A DNA stretch of 64,000 nt from Thiohalocapsa sp963695445. Its GTDB lineage: Bacteria; Pseudomonadota; Gammaproteobacteria; Chromatiales; Chromatiaceae. The translations under genes and the position numbers were made by a program. Within the stretch, counting starts at the first letter, position 1, and each line of letters opens with the position of its first letter. Location of the stretch: contig CAVOGV010000036.1 in NCBI GenBank assembly GCA_963695445.1, forward strand, positions 1-64,000, written 5' to 3'. Under the pieces are notes generated by a model. The model was given only the letters and a program-made list of their open reading frames with translations. It did not search any database and was not told the DNA's origin. Positions 17,720-26,708 of the stretch are shown here, in pieces.

Positions 17720-18268
17720 ATGACAAAGACCCGCTACACGCTGCTGCAACGCCTGTTGCATTGGCTGATCGCATTGATGGTGTTTGGATTGCTGGCCGCC
17801 GGCTTCACCTTTTGGGCGCTCGGCTATGACGGTACCGTCGGACTGTTCGGCGACCAGCTGACTGGCGAGTTGTACAAGTATCACAAGACCTTTGGCATCC
17901 TGCTGCTCGGTCTGATGGTGCTGCGCATCGTGCTGCGCCGCGCGTCGCCGCCTCCTGCCTATGACCCACCGCTGACGGGTTTCCAGCGTGTGGTCAGTCG
18001 CGGCACGCATCTGCTGATGTATGTTCTGCTGATCGCGATACCCATCGGCGGTGCGCTGGCAACGGCGGCCGGCGGCTATCCAGTGCAGTTCTTCGACTGG
18101 GAGTTGCCGGCGCTGATCGGCAAGAATGAGGCACTCAGCGAGCAGTTGTTCCTGTTCCACGGGATCGCCGGTTTGGTCCTGTCGGCGCTGGTTCTGCTCC
18201 ACATCGGCGCTGCCATCAAGCACCTGAAGCTCAAGGACGGCATCATGCGGCGTATCAGCCTGCCCTGA
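17720..18268 (+). CDS. Cytochrome b561 family protein
   Basis: A 182-residue di-heme membrane protein that moves electrons in or near the quinone pool. Four membrane helices are visible (about residues 9-30, 50-70, 88-110, 142-165). Conserved histidines are in RLLHWLIALM, YHKTFGILL, GTHLLMYVLL and LFHGIAGLVL/LLHIGAA. The ATG at 17720 follows TAAGGAG by six bases. Its 3' end probably overlaps the 3' end of the opposing sensor kinase. Confidence 0.88.
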   Translation: MTKTRYTLLQRLLHWLIALMVFGLLAAGFTFWALGYDGTVGLFGDQLTGELYKYHKTFGILLLGLMVLRIVLRRASPPPAYDPPLTGFQRVVSRGTHLLMYVLLIAIPIGGALATAAGGYPVQFFDWELPALIGKNEALSEQLFLFHGIAGLVLSALVLLHIGAAIKHLKLKDGIMRRISLP

Positions 18269-20235
18269 CTCCGTCCGTGGCGGCGGTGGGGTGGCGGCGG
18301 TCTGTTCCTCCGCCGCTGTCGGCTCGTGTCGGCTACCGTGCCAGTGCGCGAGCGTCTCCAACAGTTGCTCACGCGCGAACGGCTTGGTGACGAAGTCGTC
18401 CATGCCCGCGGCCAGGCAGCGCTCCTTTTCCTCGGTCAGGGCATGGGCGGTCATGGCGATGATCGGCACGCGCGCGGTGGGTCCGCTCAGCGCACGGATG
18501 CGACGAGTGGCCTCGAGACCCCCCATGACCGGCATTTCCAAATCCATCAAGATGCAACCGAGCGGGCCGTTGCAGACCGCCTCCAGCGCCTCGACGCCGT
18601 TGGTCGCTGTTTGCACCTGATAGCCGGCCTTCTTCAGCATCGCCTTGGCCACCAGCGTGTTGGTGGGCACGTCGTCCACCAGCAGCACCGGCAGCGCTGC
18701 CGCATCGACGCTGGCAGGTGCGCGACAGGCCGGGGCGGCAACGGCCACCTGTTGCGTGTCCACGTTCAGCACGATCTCGAACCAGAAGCGGCTGCCGTTG
18801 CCGGCGCTGCTGTCGATCTGAATGCGTCCGCCCATCAGGTTGACGATGCGCTGCGAGATCGAGAGCCCCAGGCCGGTACCGCCATGCTGGCGACCGGCAC
18901 TGTCCGCTATCTGACTGAACTCGTCGAACAGCGCCGCCTGGCGATCTTCCGGGATACCGATACCGGTGTCGCTGACCGCGAAGCGCACTCTTTGACAAGC
19001 CTCACCGGGGCAGAGGGTCTCGACCGATAGGCTGACCTGGCCGCTGTCGGTGAACTTCACGGCATTACCGGCCAGGTTCACCAGCACCTGGCGCAGTCGC
19101 GCTGGGTCGACGCGCATACGATCCGGTAGGCGCGGGTCCAGCTGCAGCTCGATCGCGAGCCCCTTGGCCTTGGCCATGGGCGCAATGATGTCCCCCGCCG
19201 CGCGCACCAGTTCGACGACGTTGGCCGGCTCCTCGCGCAGCGTCATCTCGCCGGCCTCGATCTTGGACAGGTCGAGCACGTCGTTGATCAGCGCGTGCAA
19301 GGCGCGGCCAGCCTGTTCGGCCAAGGACGCAGTTGCTCGTGCTGTTCGCTTGGTAGTGTCCAGTCGCGAGACAGTTGCAGGATGCCGAGGACCGCGTTTA
19401 GCGGCGTGCGCAGTTCGTGGCTCATGTGGGCCAGAAAGCGTGACTTGGCCGCATTGGCTTGCTGTGCTGCCTGGGATGCGGCCTCCGCCTCAGCCGCGGA
19501 TTGTTCCGCCGCCCGGCGTGCCTGGTTGAGCGCGTCGTAACTGGTCAGCAGTTGCTCTGACATGCGGTTGAAGGCGCGCGCGGTGATGGCAAGTTCGTCG
19601 TCGCCGCGAACCGCCACCGTCACCCCCGGGCCGCCCTCGCTGATGGTCTCGGCGGCGCTGCGCAGGCGCTCCAGCCCACGCGTGAGGTAGGTGCCGAGCA
19701 GGATCGAGAACAACGCCACCAGCAGGATTTCGGTCAATGCGATGATGAGCAGGCGATCGCGCGCCCGGTCCTGTAGTGTGTCTTCGCCCGACGTGCTGAT
19801 GCCCAACTCGACGCGCCCGAAATTGGCGCCGTCCACATTCACCTCGGCGGAGGCATCGAACACGCCGTCGTCCGGTGCCTGCTCCGACGTGTCGGGCTGA
19901 AACGGCCGGGTGAGCGCGGCCTGATCGCCGCGCTTTACGAGCGCGACGTCGTAGCCGATCACCCTCACATAGACCATGTCCGGATCGGCCATGACCTCGT
20001 CGACGAAGGTTTGCAGTGAAGCCAGATCCTCCGACAGGACCGCGTCTTTTGCCAGGGTGGCGAACTGGGTGGCGGAACTGCCGGCACGTTCGGCGACGGC
20101 GTCGAGGCTGGCCTGGGACACGAAGTCGAGGCTCGACCAGACCAGCAGCGCCAGCAGCAGGAACTCGATCAGTCCGACGCCCAGGACCGTCTTGGCGCGG
20201 AACGAAAGTCGCCAGCCCGAAGCAGTTGGCGTCAT
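18255..20235 (-). CDS. Hybrid sensor histidine kinase with receiver domain (frameshifted)
   Basis: A membrane kinase: TM1 (about residues 14-35), a periplasmic sensor region of about 115 residues, TM2 (about 160-180), HAMP, a coiled coil, HisKA with MSHELRTPLNAV, HATPase with LVNLAGNAVKFT, SDTGIGIP and GGTGLGLSIS, then a receiver domain with VLLVDDVPTN, phosphoacceptor LMDLEMPVMGG and FVTKPF. One frame change near 19325 splits the HisKA domain. A second in the C-rich run near 18280 would give a stop at 18255; without it the frame runs on antisense through the b561 gene. The start overlaps the binding-protein gene by four bases, which suggests the two sense together. No separate response regulator is nearby. 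Confidence 0.8.
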
Positions 20236-21104
20236 GGGTCGGCTGTGCTCGGCGCACCCTGAGCCGGTTGCGCGGGTGCATCCAGCAGTTCGATGCCGAG
20301 GGCGCGGACATCGTCCCAGTCAGCGTCTTTTGCCCCGTCGATGCCGTCGAAGCCGATGGCCGCCAGCAATTCGCGACCTTCCGGATCATCGCTCATCGCC
20401 AGCATCACGTCGCGTACGCGGGCAACCAGCGCCGGGTCCAGACGCGGATGCGCGGCGAAGGCATGCGGCGTGTAGGCGTCGGTGCGCCACAGGATGCGCA
20501 GACGTTCTCGGACCTGCGGATCGGTGTTGGCGAAGGTGCGCTCGATGCCGCCGCCGGCGGGATAGAGACCCTGGGCGACGGCGAGGTAGACCGAGTCGTG
20601 GGAGCGAACGTAGCGCGGCTCGATCGCGATGCCAGCCTGACGCAGTGCGGCTCGCGGCAGGACGCTGGCGGCGAAGGCGGCGGGCGCGGGAAAGGCCAGC
20701 GTGCGGCCCGCCAGCGCCTTGATGTCGTCGATGTCTGAGTCCTTCTTTGTCACGAGGATGCCCCGGATACGTTTGTCGCGCTGGTTGGCGAAGGCGACGT
20801 AGCCGGGCTGCTCATGGAACACCGTGTAGTGGTAGGGATTCATGTAGGCCAAGTCATACTGGCCCGCCGCGAGCCGCTGCTCGAAGGCCGGGATGTCCGG
20901 AGCGGTGGCGAAACGGATCGCGACGCCGGCACGCTCGCCGACATAGTCAAACACGGGCGCCCACAGGGAGGCCAGGCGCGTGGCGGCCTGTTGCGGCACG
21001 ACGCCGAAGCTGATGGAGGCCGGCGCGCTGTCCTCGGCGGCGGTAGTCATGCTGCTGAGACAGAGCGCCGCCAGCAGCAGGCGGCGAAGGGATGGAGTCG
21101 TCAT
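20232..21104 (-). CDS. PhnD-like periplasmic binding protein, probable sensor partner
   Basis: A 290-residue protein of the phosphate/phosphite/phosphonate binding-protein family. It has an N-terminal signal peptide (MTTPSLRRLLLAALCLSSMT), ISFGVVPQQAATRLASLW, GQYDLAYMNPYHYTVF and the VTKKDSDIDDIKALAGRTLA stretch. No ABC ATPase or permease accompanies it. Instead its stop overlaps the start of a hybrid kinase. In other systems PhnD-like proteins linked to kinases work as ligand-binding co-sensors. The ligand is not known. Confidence 0.78.
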   Translation of the reverse strand: MTTPSLRRLLLAALCLSSMTTAAEDSAPASISFGVVPQQAATRLASLWAPVFDYVGERAGVAIRFATAPDIPAFEQRLAAGQYDLAYMNPYHYTVFHEQPGYVAFANQRDKRIRGILVTKKDSDIDDIKALAGRTLAFPAPAAFAASVLPRAALRQAGIAIEPRYVRSHDSVYLAVAQGLYPAGGGIERTFANTDPQVRERLRILWRTDAYTPHAFAAHPRLDPALVARVRDVMLAMSDDPEGRELLAAIGFDGIDGAKDADWDDVRALGIELLDAPAQPAQGAPSTADP

Positions 21105-21211
21105 GCCTCAGGGTGTCCTCGGTGATGCCGTGGTGTGACTGGCGCTCGTCCCTGCTGCGTTGTGCTGGTTTCGGTGGCGAGCGGCTGAACGGTCTTGGCC
21201 CTCCAGCTGGT

Positions 21212-22127
21212 CTAGCGATTCGCCGGCTGTTCATCGCCAAGACTGACCGGATCCTGATGGATGATGATATCGGATTCCGGATAACGGGCGCGAATGCGCG
21301 CCTCGGCGTCCATGGCCACGCGATGGGTCTCGCGCAACGGCAACTCGTCGTCCAGTTCCAGGTGCAACTGGATAATCAGCAGCTGGCCTGACTGGCGCGT
21401 GCGCAGGCCGTGGACGCCCCTTCACCGAGGGCGTCGAGCGGGCGAGTTCCAGGATCTCGTTACGCTGATCCTCGGGTAATTCTCGGTCGAGCAAGAGCTG
21501 TACCGCATCTTGGGCGATTCGCACCGCGCTGTACATGACGTAGGCGCCGATGCCGAGACCTAGCAGCGGGTCGACGCCGTGCCAGCCGAACGCGGCGAGG
21601 CCCAGTGCCAGCAGGGTGGCGCCGTTGGTGGCGAGGTCCGTCGCATAGTGCAGCGCGTCGGCCCGGATCGCCGGGGAACCGGTGCGCTTGATGACATAGC
21701 GCTGAACCGCCAGCAACGCCAGCGTCGCGATCATCGCAAAGGTTAGAATCGCTAGTCCCACGCCGACCTGCTCCAAGGGCTGGGGATGCAGTAGCCGGTC
21801 GAAGGCCTCCAATCCAACGAACAGCGCCGATCCAGCAATGAACGCCGATTGCACGAGCGCGGCGAGCGCCTGCGCCTTGCCGTGGCCGAAGCGGTGCTCG
21901 GCGTCCGGCGGTTGCAGCGACCAGTGCACCGCGACCAGGTTCACCAGCGACGCACCGGCGTCCATGGCCGAGTCCACCAGCGAGGCCAGCACGCTGACCG
22001 ACCCGGTGGCGAGCCAGGCAGCGAGCTTGACCAGGATCAGCAGGGTTGCGGTCGCGACCGACGCATAGGTCGCCAGACGCAGCAGCCGGGCGGTCTCGAC
22101 GGGTCCAGGGGGCGTGGCCTTGGTCAT
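21212..22127 (-). CDS. fieF: Cation diffusion facilitator, FieF-like (frameshifted)
   Basis: Divalent cation/proton antiporter of the CDF family. Six membrane helices are predicted over residues 15-210. Metal-site motifs include LVDSAMDAGASLVNL, HRFGHGKAQALAALVQ and HYATDLATNGATLLALG. A GGGG run near 21418 carries one extra G on the coding strand. Removing it restores the C-terminal domain (VHGLRTRQSGQLLIIQLHLE and RYPESDIIIHQDPVS) and a stop at 21212. The start overlaps the EF-hand gene by four bases. The metal is not determined from sequence; FieF relatives move Zn or Fe. Confidence 0.83.
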
Positions 22128-22478
22128 TGTGTTCTGCTCATCTGGCGGCGATGTTGCGCTTGCGCGGCGGCGAACTCGTCCGGGCTCACCACACCGTTGC
22201 CGTCGCCGTCCACGCTCTCGAAGGACGGCGCATTTGCCGCGTTGCGCATCGGATATCCCTGCTGGGCGCGTTCGCGCATGCGCTGAGCGCGGGCGTCATA
22301 GAACTCCTGCTCGGTCACCGCACCGTCGCCGTTCTGATCGAAGGCGCCGAAGGTCATCGGGCCTCCCATCGGCGGTTGCGCGTGTGCCGTTAGCACCGGT
22401 CCGAGGCGAGCAGGCGATGGTTAGGGCGATCACCGCCGCGGGAAAAGGTCGCTGCAGGCTGTACGAGTGATTGTTCAT
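22124..22478 (-). CDS. Small secreted EF-hand protein (frameshifted)
   Basis: A protein of about 117 residues with two EF-hand loops, FDQNGDGAVTEQEF and VDGDGNGVVSPDEF, suited to bind calcium. The N-terminal signal region (MNNHSYSLQRPFPAAVIALT) lies in another frame; a net +1 change near 22400 joins it to LTAHAQPPMGGPM. The gene overlaps the downstream CDF gene by four bases, so they are likely cotranslated. EF-hand proteins of this size are often periplasmic and of unknown role. Confidence 0.72.
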
Positions 22479-22636
22479 CTTTGCGCTCCAGAACGCATGA
22501 GGTTGCTTGTTGCTGCCGTCCGCGCGAATTACTGCCTTGTCCAGGTCAAGCGCGATTCAACCCCGCTATTGTCGCAGGCTTGCGGGTAAACTGCTCAAAC
22601 CTGAGTGCCAGGGCAGCAATGCGCTATCTGAGCCCC

Positions 22637-22713
22637 TGTGGGAGCGGCTTGCAGCCGCGATCGGGCTGTGTGGAAATCTGCCGTCGTAGCCGTCCGGATT
22701 GCAAATCACTTCC
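22637..22713. repeat. REP-like inverted pair (GTGGGAGCGG family), copy 1
   Basis: GTGGGAGCGGCTTGCAGCCG CGAT at 22638, a spacer of about 30 bases, then a degenerate CGGATTGCAAATCACTTCC arm ending directly before the start codon at 22720. Other copies are at 31859, 35279, 35372 and 46955. Confidence 0.8.
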
Positions 22714-22719
22714 AAGCCG

Positions 22720-23793
22720 ATGATGCCAAAATCAGCATTAGCGCTGTTGCTCTTGCTATTACTGCCCACCGGCGGCCCCCTGCTGAGCGGTTGCACGAGC
22801 AGTTTTGCGCAATCCGGGCTGGTACTCGCGAGCTGGAACATCGAACACCTGGCCGCTCTGGATGGCGCCGGCTGTCGCGCGCGCACCGAGGCGGACTACG
22901 CGGCGCTGCGCAAGGTCGCCGTGGCACTTGGCGCGGATATCGTCGCCCTGCAGGAGGTCGAGAACGAGGCGGCGGTGGCGCGGGTCTTTGACCCAACGGT
23001 CTACGACATCGTCGTGTCGAGCCGCCCCGACGGCAGCCTCGGCGACTGCCGCGGTCTGCCGGGACAGAGGCGCACCCCGCAACGCACTGGCTTTGCCATC
23101 AACCGAGAGCGACTGACGGCACAGGGGCTGCGCTGGCGCTCGCTACCGCCGTTTCGCGACATCGGCGTCGATGGGCGCCGCTGGGGCACGCGCATTCGCA
23201 TCGAGCCGCTGAGCGATCGCGAGGATGCATCCGGTCTGGAGCTGATGTCGCTGCACCTGAAGTCCGGCTGCGCCTGGGGCCGGCTCGACGCGCAGGCTGT
23301 CCGTCGCGGGCAGTGTCTGGTGTTGCGGCGGCAGCGCGGCATCCTCGAGCAATGGATCGATGACCGTGCCGCCAGCGACACGCCGTTCGTGCTCATCGGC
23401 GATTTCAATCGCCAGTTGGACCAGCCCCGCGATGACTTCTGGAACGCGATCGACGATGGTGAGGTGTGTGTTTGGCGCAAGCACCGGGAACTCGGCCGCG
23501 ACTGCCTGCCGGGCAGCACCGTCGCGGATGAAGACGCCGACCTGACACTGGCCAATGCCGGCGTGCCGTTTGCGTATCCGTACAATCCGAAGTACCCCTA
23601 CGCCGTCGATCACTTCGTCTTCAGCGGCAGCGCGGCGGAATGGGTGATCGGCGGCAGTTATCGCGCGCTCGGCTACGACACCGATCCGCCACCGTCGGAC
23701 CATCATCCGATCCGCATCGCGTTGCGCTTGCCGTGGCGGGAACGACTGGCGGAACACCGTGAAACAACGGTTCCATCCCAAGGAAACGAGTAG
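22720..23793 (+). CDS. Endonuclease/exonuclease/phosphatase-fold lipoprotein
   Basis: A 357-residue metal-dependent phosphoesterase-fold protein. A hydrophobic leader ends in the lipobox LLSGC, so an outer-membrane or periplasmic lipoprotein is expected. Catalytic signatures of the superfamily are in order: ASWNIEHL, ALQEVEN, MSLHLKSGC, LIGDFNRQ and SDHHPIRI. The substrate may be nucleic acid or a phospho-compound and cannot be decided. The start is ATG at 22720 (or 22723). It has no obvious functional link to its neighbours. Confidence 0.82.
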   Translation: MMPKSALALLLLLLLPTGGPLLSGCTSSFAQSGLVLASWNIEHLAALDGAGCRARTEADYAALRKVAVALGADIVALQEVENEAAVARVFDPTVYDIVVSSRPDGSLGDCRGLPGQRRTPQRTGFAINRERLTAQGLRWRSLPPFRDIGVDGRRWGTRIRIEPLSDREDASGLELMSLHLKSGCAWGRLDAQAVRRGQCLVLRRQRGILEQWIDDRAASDTPFVLIGDFNRQLDQPRDDFWNAIDDGEVCVWRKHRELGRDCLPGSTVADEDADLTLANAGVPFAYPYNPKYPYAVDHFVFSGSAAEWVIGGSYRALGYDTDPPPSDHHPIRIALRLPWRERLAEHRETTVPSQGNE

Positions 23794-23837
23794 GTGTGAT
23801 GTCAAGGGCCGTCAGTGACGCGCCTGCGTTGGCCGGG

Positions 23838-23930
23838 TCCGCCGACTTTAGTCGGCACCTGGGGAGGCGGACTTCAGTCCGCCGTGAAGGCATACGGGCG
23901 ACTGAAGTCGCCCGTTCCCAGGTGTCGGTA
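23838..23930. repeat. Cluster of GACTTCAGTC palindromes
   Basis: Three palindromes follow each other: GCCGACTTTAGTCGGC (23841-23856), GGCGGACTTCAGTCCGCC (23866-23883) and GGGCGACTGAAGTCGCCC (23896-23913). They are framed by inverted CACCTGGG / CCCAGGTG. The cluster sits between the lipoprotein gene and the convergent Anbu gene and may also terminate transcription. Confidence 0.85.
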
Positions 23931-23949
23931 AATCCGGCGTACCCGACAC

Positions 23950-24699
23950 CTAACCGTCCAGCTCGCCGGTCTCCCAATCGAACCGCGGCAGCTGCTCGAA
24001 GACGCTGCGCAGGCCCGCGTTCCAGCTTTGCGAGACCGCGGTCAGCAGCGGCGAGTCGTGGGCCAGCTTCAGGCGATGGCTCAGCGCGAGACTGTCGCGC
24101 GGATAGATCGCCACCTCGAAGGGCGGGCCGACCGTGACGTTGGAGCGCGATGTACCATCGAGTGACACCAGGCAGAGCCGGGCGGCGTCGTCCAGGGACA
24201 TGTCCGAGCGCACGATGCGATCGAGCGCCGGCTTGCCGTACTTGTTCTCGCCGATCTGCAGGTAGGGCGTCTCCGGTGACGCGGAGAAATAGTTGCCTTG
24301 TGGGTAGATCAGATACAGACCTGGGGGTTGACCGGCGATCTGTCCGCCCAGGATCAGCGTGGTCTGCACGCTCACGCCGCTCTCCGACAGGGCCGGACCA
24401 TGGTCGCGCTGAACCCCCAGGCTGACTCGTCCGACGTAGTCGGCAACCTCGAACAGATAGTTCGCCGACAGCAGGTTGACGCCGGTGGCTGCCTGGTCGA
24501 GGTCGCGCCGGATGCGATTCATGACCTCCTGCGTGGTGGCCAGGTTGCCGGCGGACAGCAGCACGAACAGCCGATCCGGTGCCGGCGTGATGACGTGCAG
24601 CTTGCTGTAACTGGTGACATAGTCGATGCCGGCATTGGTGCGCGAGTCCGACGCCAGCACCAGGCCGGCATCGACGGCGATTCCGAGGCAATAGGTCAT
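23950..24699 (-). CDS. Anbu proteasome-type peptidase
   Basis: A 249-residue Ntn-hydrolase of the HslV/20S beta family (ancestral beta subunit). After removal of Met, Thr2 would be the N-terminal nucleophile (MTYCLGIAVDAGLVLASDSR). LFVLLSAGNLATTQEVMNRI, GENKYGKPALDRI and the VSLDGTSRSNVTVGPP strand are typical. Anbu genes are usually clustered with a circularly permuted ATP-grasp, an alpha-E protein and a transglutaminase-like protease. The first two lie just upstream on the opposite strand; no transglutaminase is in the window. Physiological substrates are unknown. Confidence 0.9.
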   Translation of the reverse strand: MTYCLGIAVDAGLVLASDSRTNAGIDYVTSYSKLHVITPAPDRLFVLLSAGNLATTQEVMNRIRRDLDQAATGVNLLSANYLFEVADYVGRVSLGVQRDHGPALSESGVSVQTTLILGGQIAGQPPGLYLIYPQGNYFSASPETPYLQIGENKYGKPALDRIVRSDMSLDDAARLCLVSLDGTSRSNVTVGPPFEVAIYPRDSLALSHRLKLAHDSPLLTAVSQSWNAGLRSVFEQLPRFDWETGELDG

Positions 24700-24856
24700 G
24701 GGCGCGGGTCCTCGTGGCAGCCCCGGGGAAACTTGCGGTAGTCTAGCAGCCTTGCGATCCTTGTCAGTGCGTACGCGACGTTGAAATCCGCGATGCGGTA
24801 GCGTAAAAATCAAGTCCATCCGGCACCCAACACGCGCCGTGAGAGCGGCAGAGTCC

Positions 24857-24886
24857 ATGAGTATCGACCTGAGCATCGACCAATGA
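24857..24886 (+). CDS. Nine-codon upstream ORF, duplicated ATP-grasp start
   Basis: ATG at 24857 encodes MSIDLSIDQ and a TGA that overlaps the ATP-grasp start in an ATGA. The peptide repeats the first residues of the real gene (MSID). The DNA reads as three imperfect copies of ATGAGTATCGACC. It may be a slippage duplication of the initiation region or a leader ORF for coupled translation. Confidence 0.45.
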   Translation: MSIDLSIDQ

Positions 24887-26421
24887 GTATTGATTGGCAA
24901 AGCTATCCCTGCGAAGACTTCTACGACGAACTGCTGCAGTCGCCCGGGCAGGCACGCCCGGCAACTGAGGTGTTGGCGTCCGACCTGGAGGAACTCGGTA
25001 TCGAGGAACTCACGGCGCGCCAGGAGGCGGCCAACGTGTCCATCAAGGAGATGGGCATCACCTTCACCGTCTACTCGGAGGAGGGCGGCGCGATCGACCG
25101 CACCTGGCCGTTCGATGTGATCCCGCGGGTGATTCCGGAGCAGGAGTGGCGCGGCGTCGAGGCGGGTCTGAAACAGCGCGTACAGGCCCTGAACCTGTTT
25201 ATCGACGACCTGTATCACGATCAAAAAATCATCAAGGACAAGGTCTTCCCGCAGGAGGTGCTGGAGAAGTCGGTCAATTTCCGGCCCCAATGCGTCGGCG
25301 TCGATCCGCCGCTCGGCATCTGGGCGCATATCTGTGGTTCCGACCTGGTGCGCGACTCCGACGGCACCCTCTACGTGCTCGAAGACAATCTACGCGTGCC
25401 GTCCGGCGTCTCGTACATGCTCGAGAATCGTCTGGTGACCAAGCGCGTGTTTCCCGAGCTGTTCGAGCACTATGCGCCGTTGCCGGTAGACGACTACCCG
25501 AGCCAGTTGTTCGACACCCTCGCGGCCCTGTCGCCGCGTCCGGCGGAATACCCCGAGGTGGTCGTGCTCACGCCCGGTATCTACAACTCCGCCTATTTCG
25601 AGCATTCCTATCTGGCCCAGCAGATGGGCGCCGAGCTGGTGGAGGGCCGCGATCTGTTCGTCGACAGCGACGATTGCTGTTACATGCGCACCGTCGACGG
25701 CCCGGCGCGTGTCGATGTCATTTACCGACGCGTCGATGACCTGTTTCTGGACCCCGAGGCGTTCAATCCGGACTCCGCGCTCGGCGTGCCCGGCCTGATG
25801 CGGGCCTGGAAGGCCGGCAATGTCGCGCTGGCCAATGCCCCCGGCGCCGGTGTTGCCGACGACAAAGTGGTGTACGCGTTCGTGCCCGAGATCATCAAGT
25901 ACTACTTGGACCAAGATCCCCTCATTCCGAACGTCCCTACCTACCGTTGCATGGAGCCGGACGCGCTGAAATACGTGGTCGAAAACATTGCCGAGCTGGT
26001 GGTCAAGCCCGCTAACGAATCCGGCGGCTACGGCATGCTGGTGGGGCCGGCGGCGAGCCAGGCCGAGCGGGACAAGTTCGTCGGTCTGGTCAAGAAAGAC
26101 CCGCGCAACTACATCGCCCAGCCGACGCTGAAGCTGTCGACCGTGCCGACCGTCATCAAGAACAGCGTCGAGCCGCGCCACGTCGACCTACGTCCGTTCA
26201 TTCTCTCCGCCGACCGTCAGCAGGTGACCATGGGCGGCCTCACCCGCGTCGCGTTGCGCAAGGGTTCTCTGGTGGTCAATTCATCCCAGGGCGGCGGCAG
26301 CAAAGATACCTGGATCGTGCCCGACGGTGGCGCCGGCCATGCGCAGACCCAGTGCGCAGTCGCAAATCCAGGACGATTGATCGCCGCGACGAGCATCGCT
26401 CAGGCATGGGGGTCGACCTGA
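24883..26421 (+). CDS. Circularly permuted ATP-grasp protein
   Basis: A predicted peptide or amide ligase of the circularly permuted ATP-grasp family that accompanies alpha-E and Anbu proteins. Landmarks: MGITFTVYSEEGGAIDRTWP, FIDDLYHDQKIIKDKVFP, LEDNLRVPSGVSYMLENR, VKPANESGGYGMLVGP and DLRPFILS. Most relatives end close to SSQGGGSKDTWIV. Here about 30 extra residues follow, running into a repeat element, so the true stop may have been lost by an indel. The start is ATG at 24883; the alternative upstream MSID is out of frame. No biochemical product is established for the family. Confidence 0.85.
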   Translation: MSIDWQSYPCEDFYDELLQSPGQARPATEVLASDLEELGIEELTARQEAANVSIKEMGITFTVYSEEGGAIDRTWPFDVIPRVIPEQEWRGVEAGLKQRVQALNLFIDDLYHDQKIIKDKVFPQEVLEKSVNFRPQCVGVDPPLGIWAHICGSDLVRDSDGTLYVLEDNLRVPSGVSYMLENRLVTKRVFPELFEHYAPLPVDDYPSQLFDTLAALSPRPAEYPEVVVLTPGIYNSAYFEHSYLAQQMGAELVEGRDLFVDSDDCCYMRTVDGPARVDVIYRRVDDLFLDPEAFNPDSALGVPGLMRAWKAGNVALANAPGAGVADDKVVYAFVPEIIKYYLDQDPLIPNVPTYRCMEPDALKYVVENIAELVVKPANESGGYGMLVGPAASQAERDKFVGLVKKDPRNYIAQPTLKLSTVPTVIKNSVEPRHVDLRPFILSADRQQVTMGGLTRVALRKGSLVVNSSQGGGSKDTWIVPDGGAGHAQTQCAVANPGRLIAATSIAQAWGST

Positions 26422-26464
26422 TTCGCTCGGGGCGCCGCGTCTTCGCAGATGAGCGAAGTTTGCT

Positions 26465-26608
26465 TCGTTGTCGTTGTCGTGCTTCGAGTGGCAGTGCGGT
26501 ATGTGTATGAGGCCGTTGATGTGAAGCCGCGAAGCGCCGCTGACGTCCGGTCGGCTGGCGACGGCGACAACGATTACCGCAACGATCACGACACGACAAC
26601 GACAACGA
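26465..26608. repeat. GTTGTC-type inverted repeat element, copy 2
   Basis: Left arm TCGTTGTCGTTGTCGTG (26465-26481) and right arm CACGACACGACAACGACAAC (26587-26606) enclose about 105 bases. The interior has no homology to a gene I can recognise. It separates the ATP-grasp and alpha-E genes, which are normally close together. Confidence 0.8.
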
Positions 26609-26671
26609 TCAGTATGCCGGCCTGAACCAGCGCCAACCATGAGTCGTCGGTCTGAGGCGAAGCCTCGCGAG

Positions 26672-26708
26672 ACTTCAACCTTCAAACTTCAACCTTCAGA
26701 CTTCAATC
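26672..26708 (+). repeat. ACTTCAA quasi-tandem repeat abutting the alpha-E start
   Basis: Five units close to ACTTCAA / CCTTCAA run up to the ATG at 26709 with no Shine-Dalgarno sequence. The unit is similar to that before potG (15331-15377). Confidence 0.85.

Noticed and set aside
17699..18254. Extension of the sensor kinase through the antisense of the b561 gene
   Set aside because: The extension has no domain and lies opposite a clear membrane protein gene. A small indel in a C-rich run gives a proper stop at 18255.
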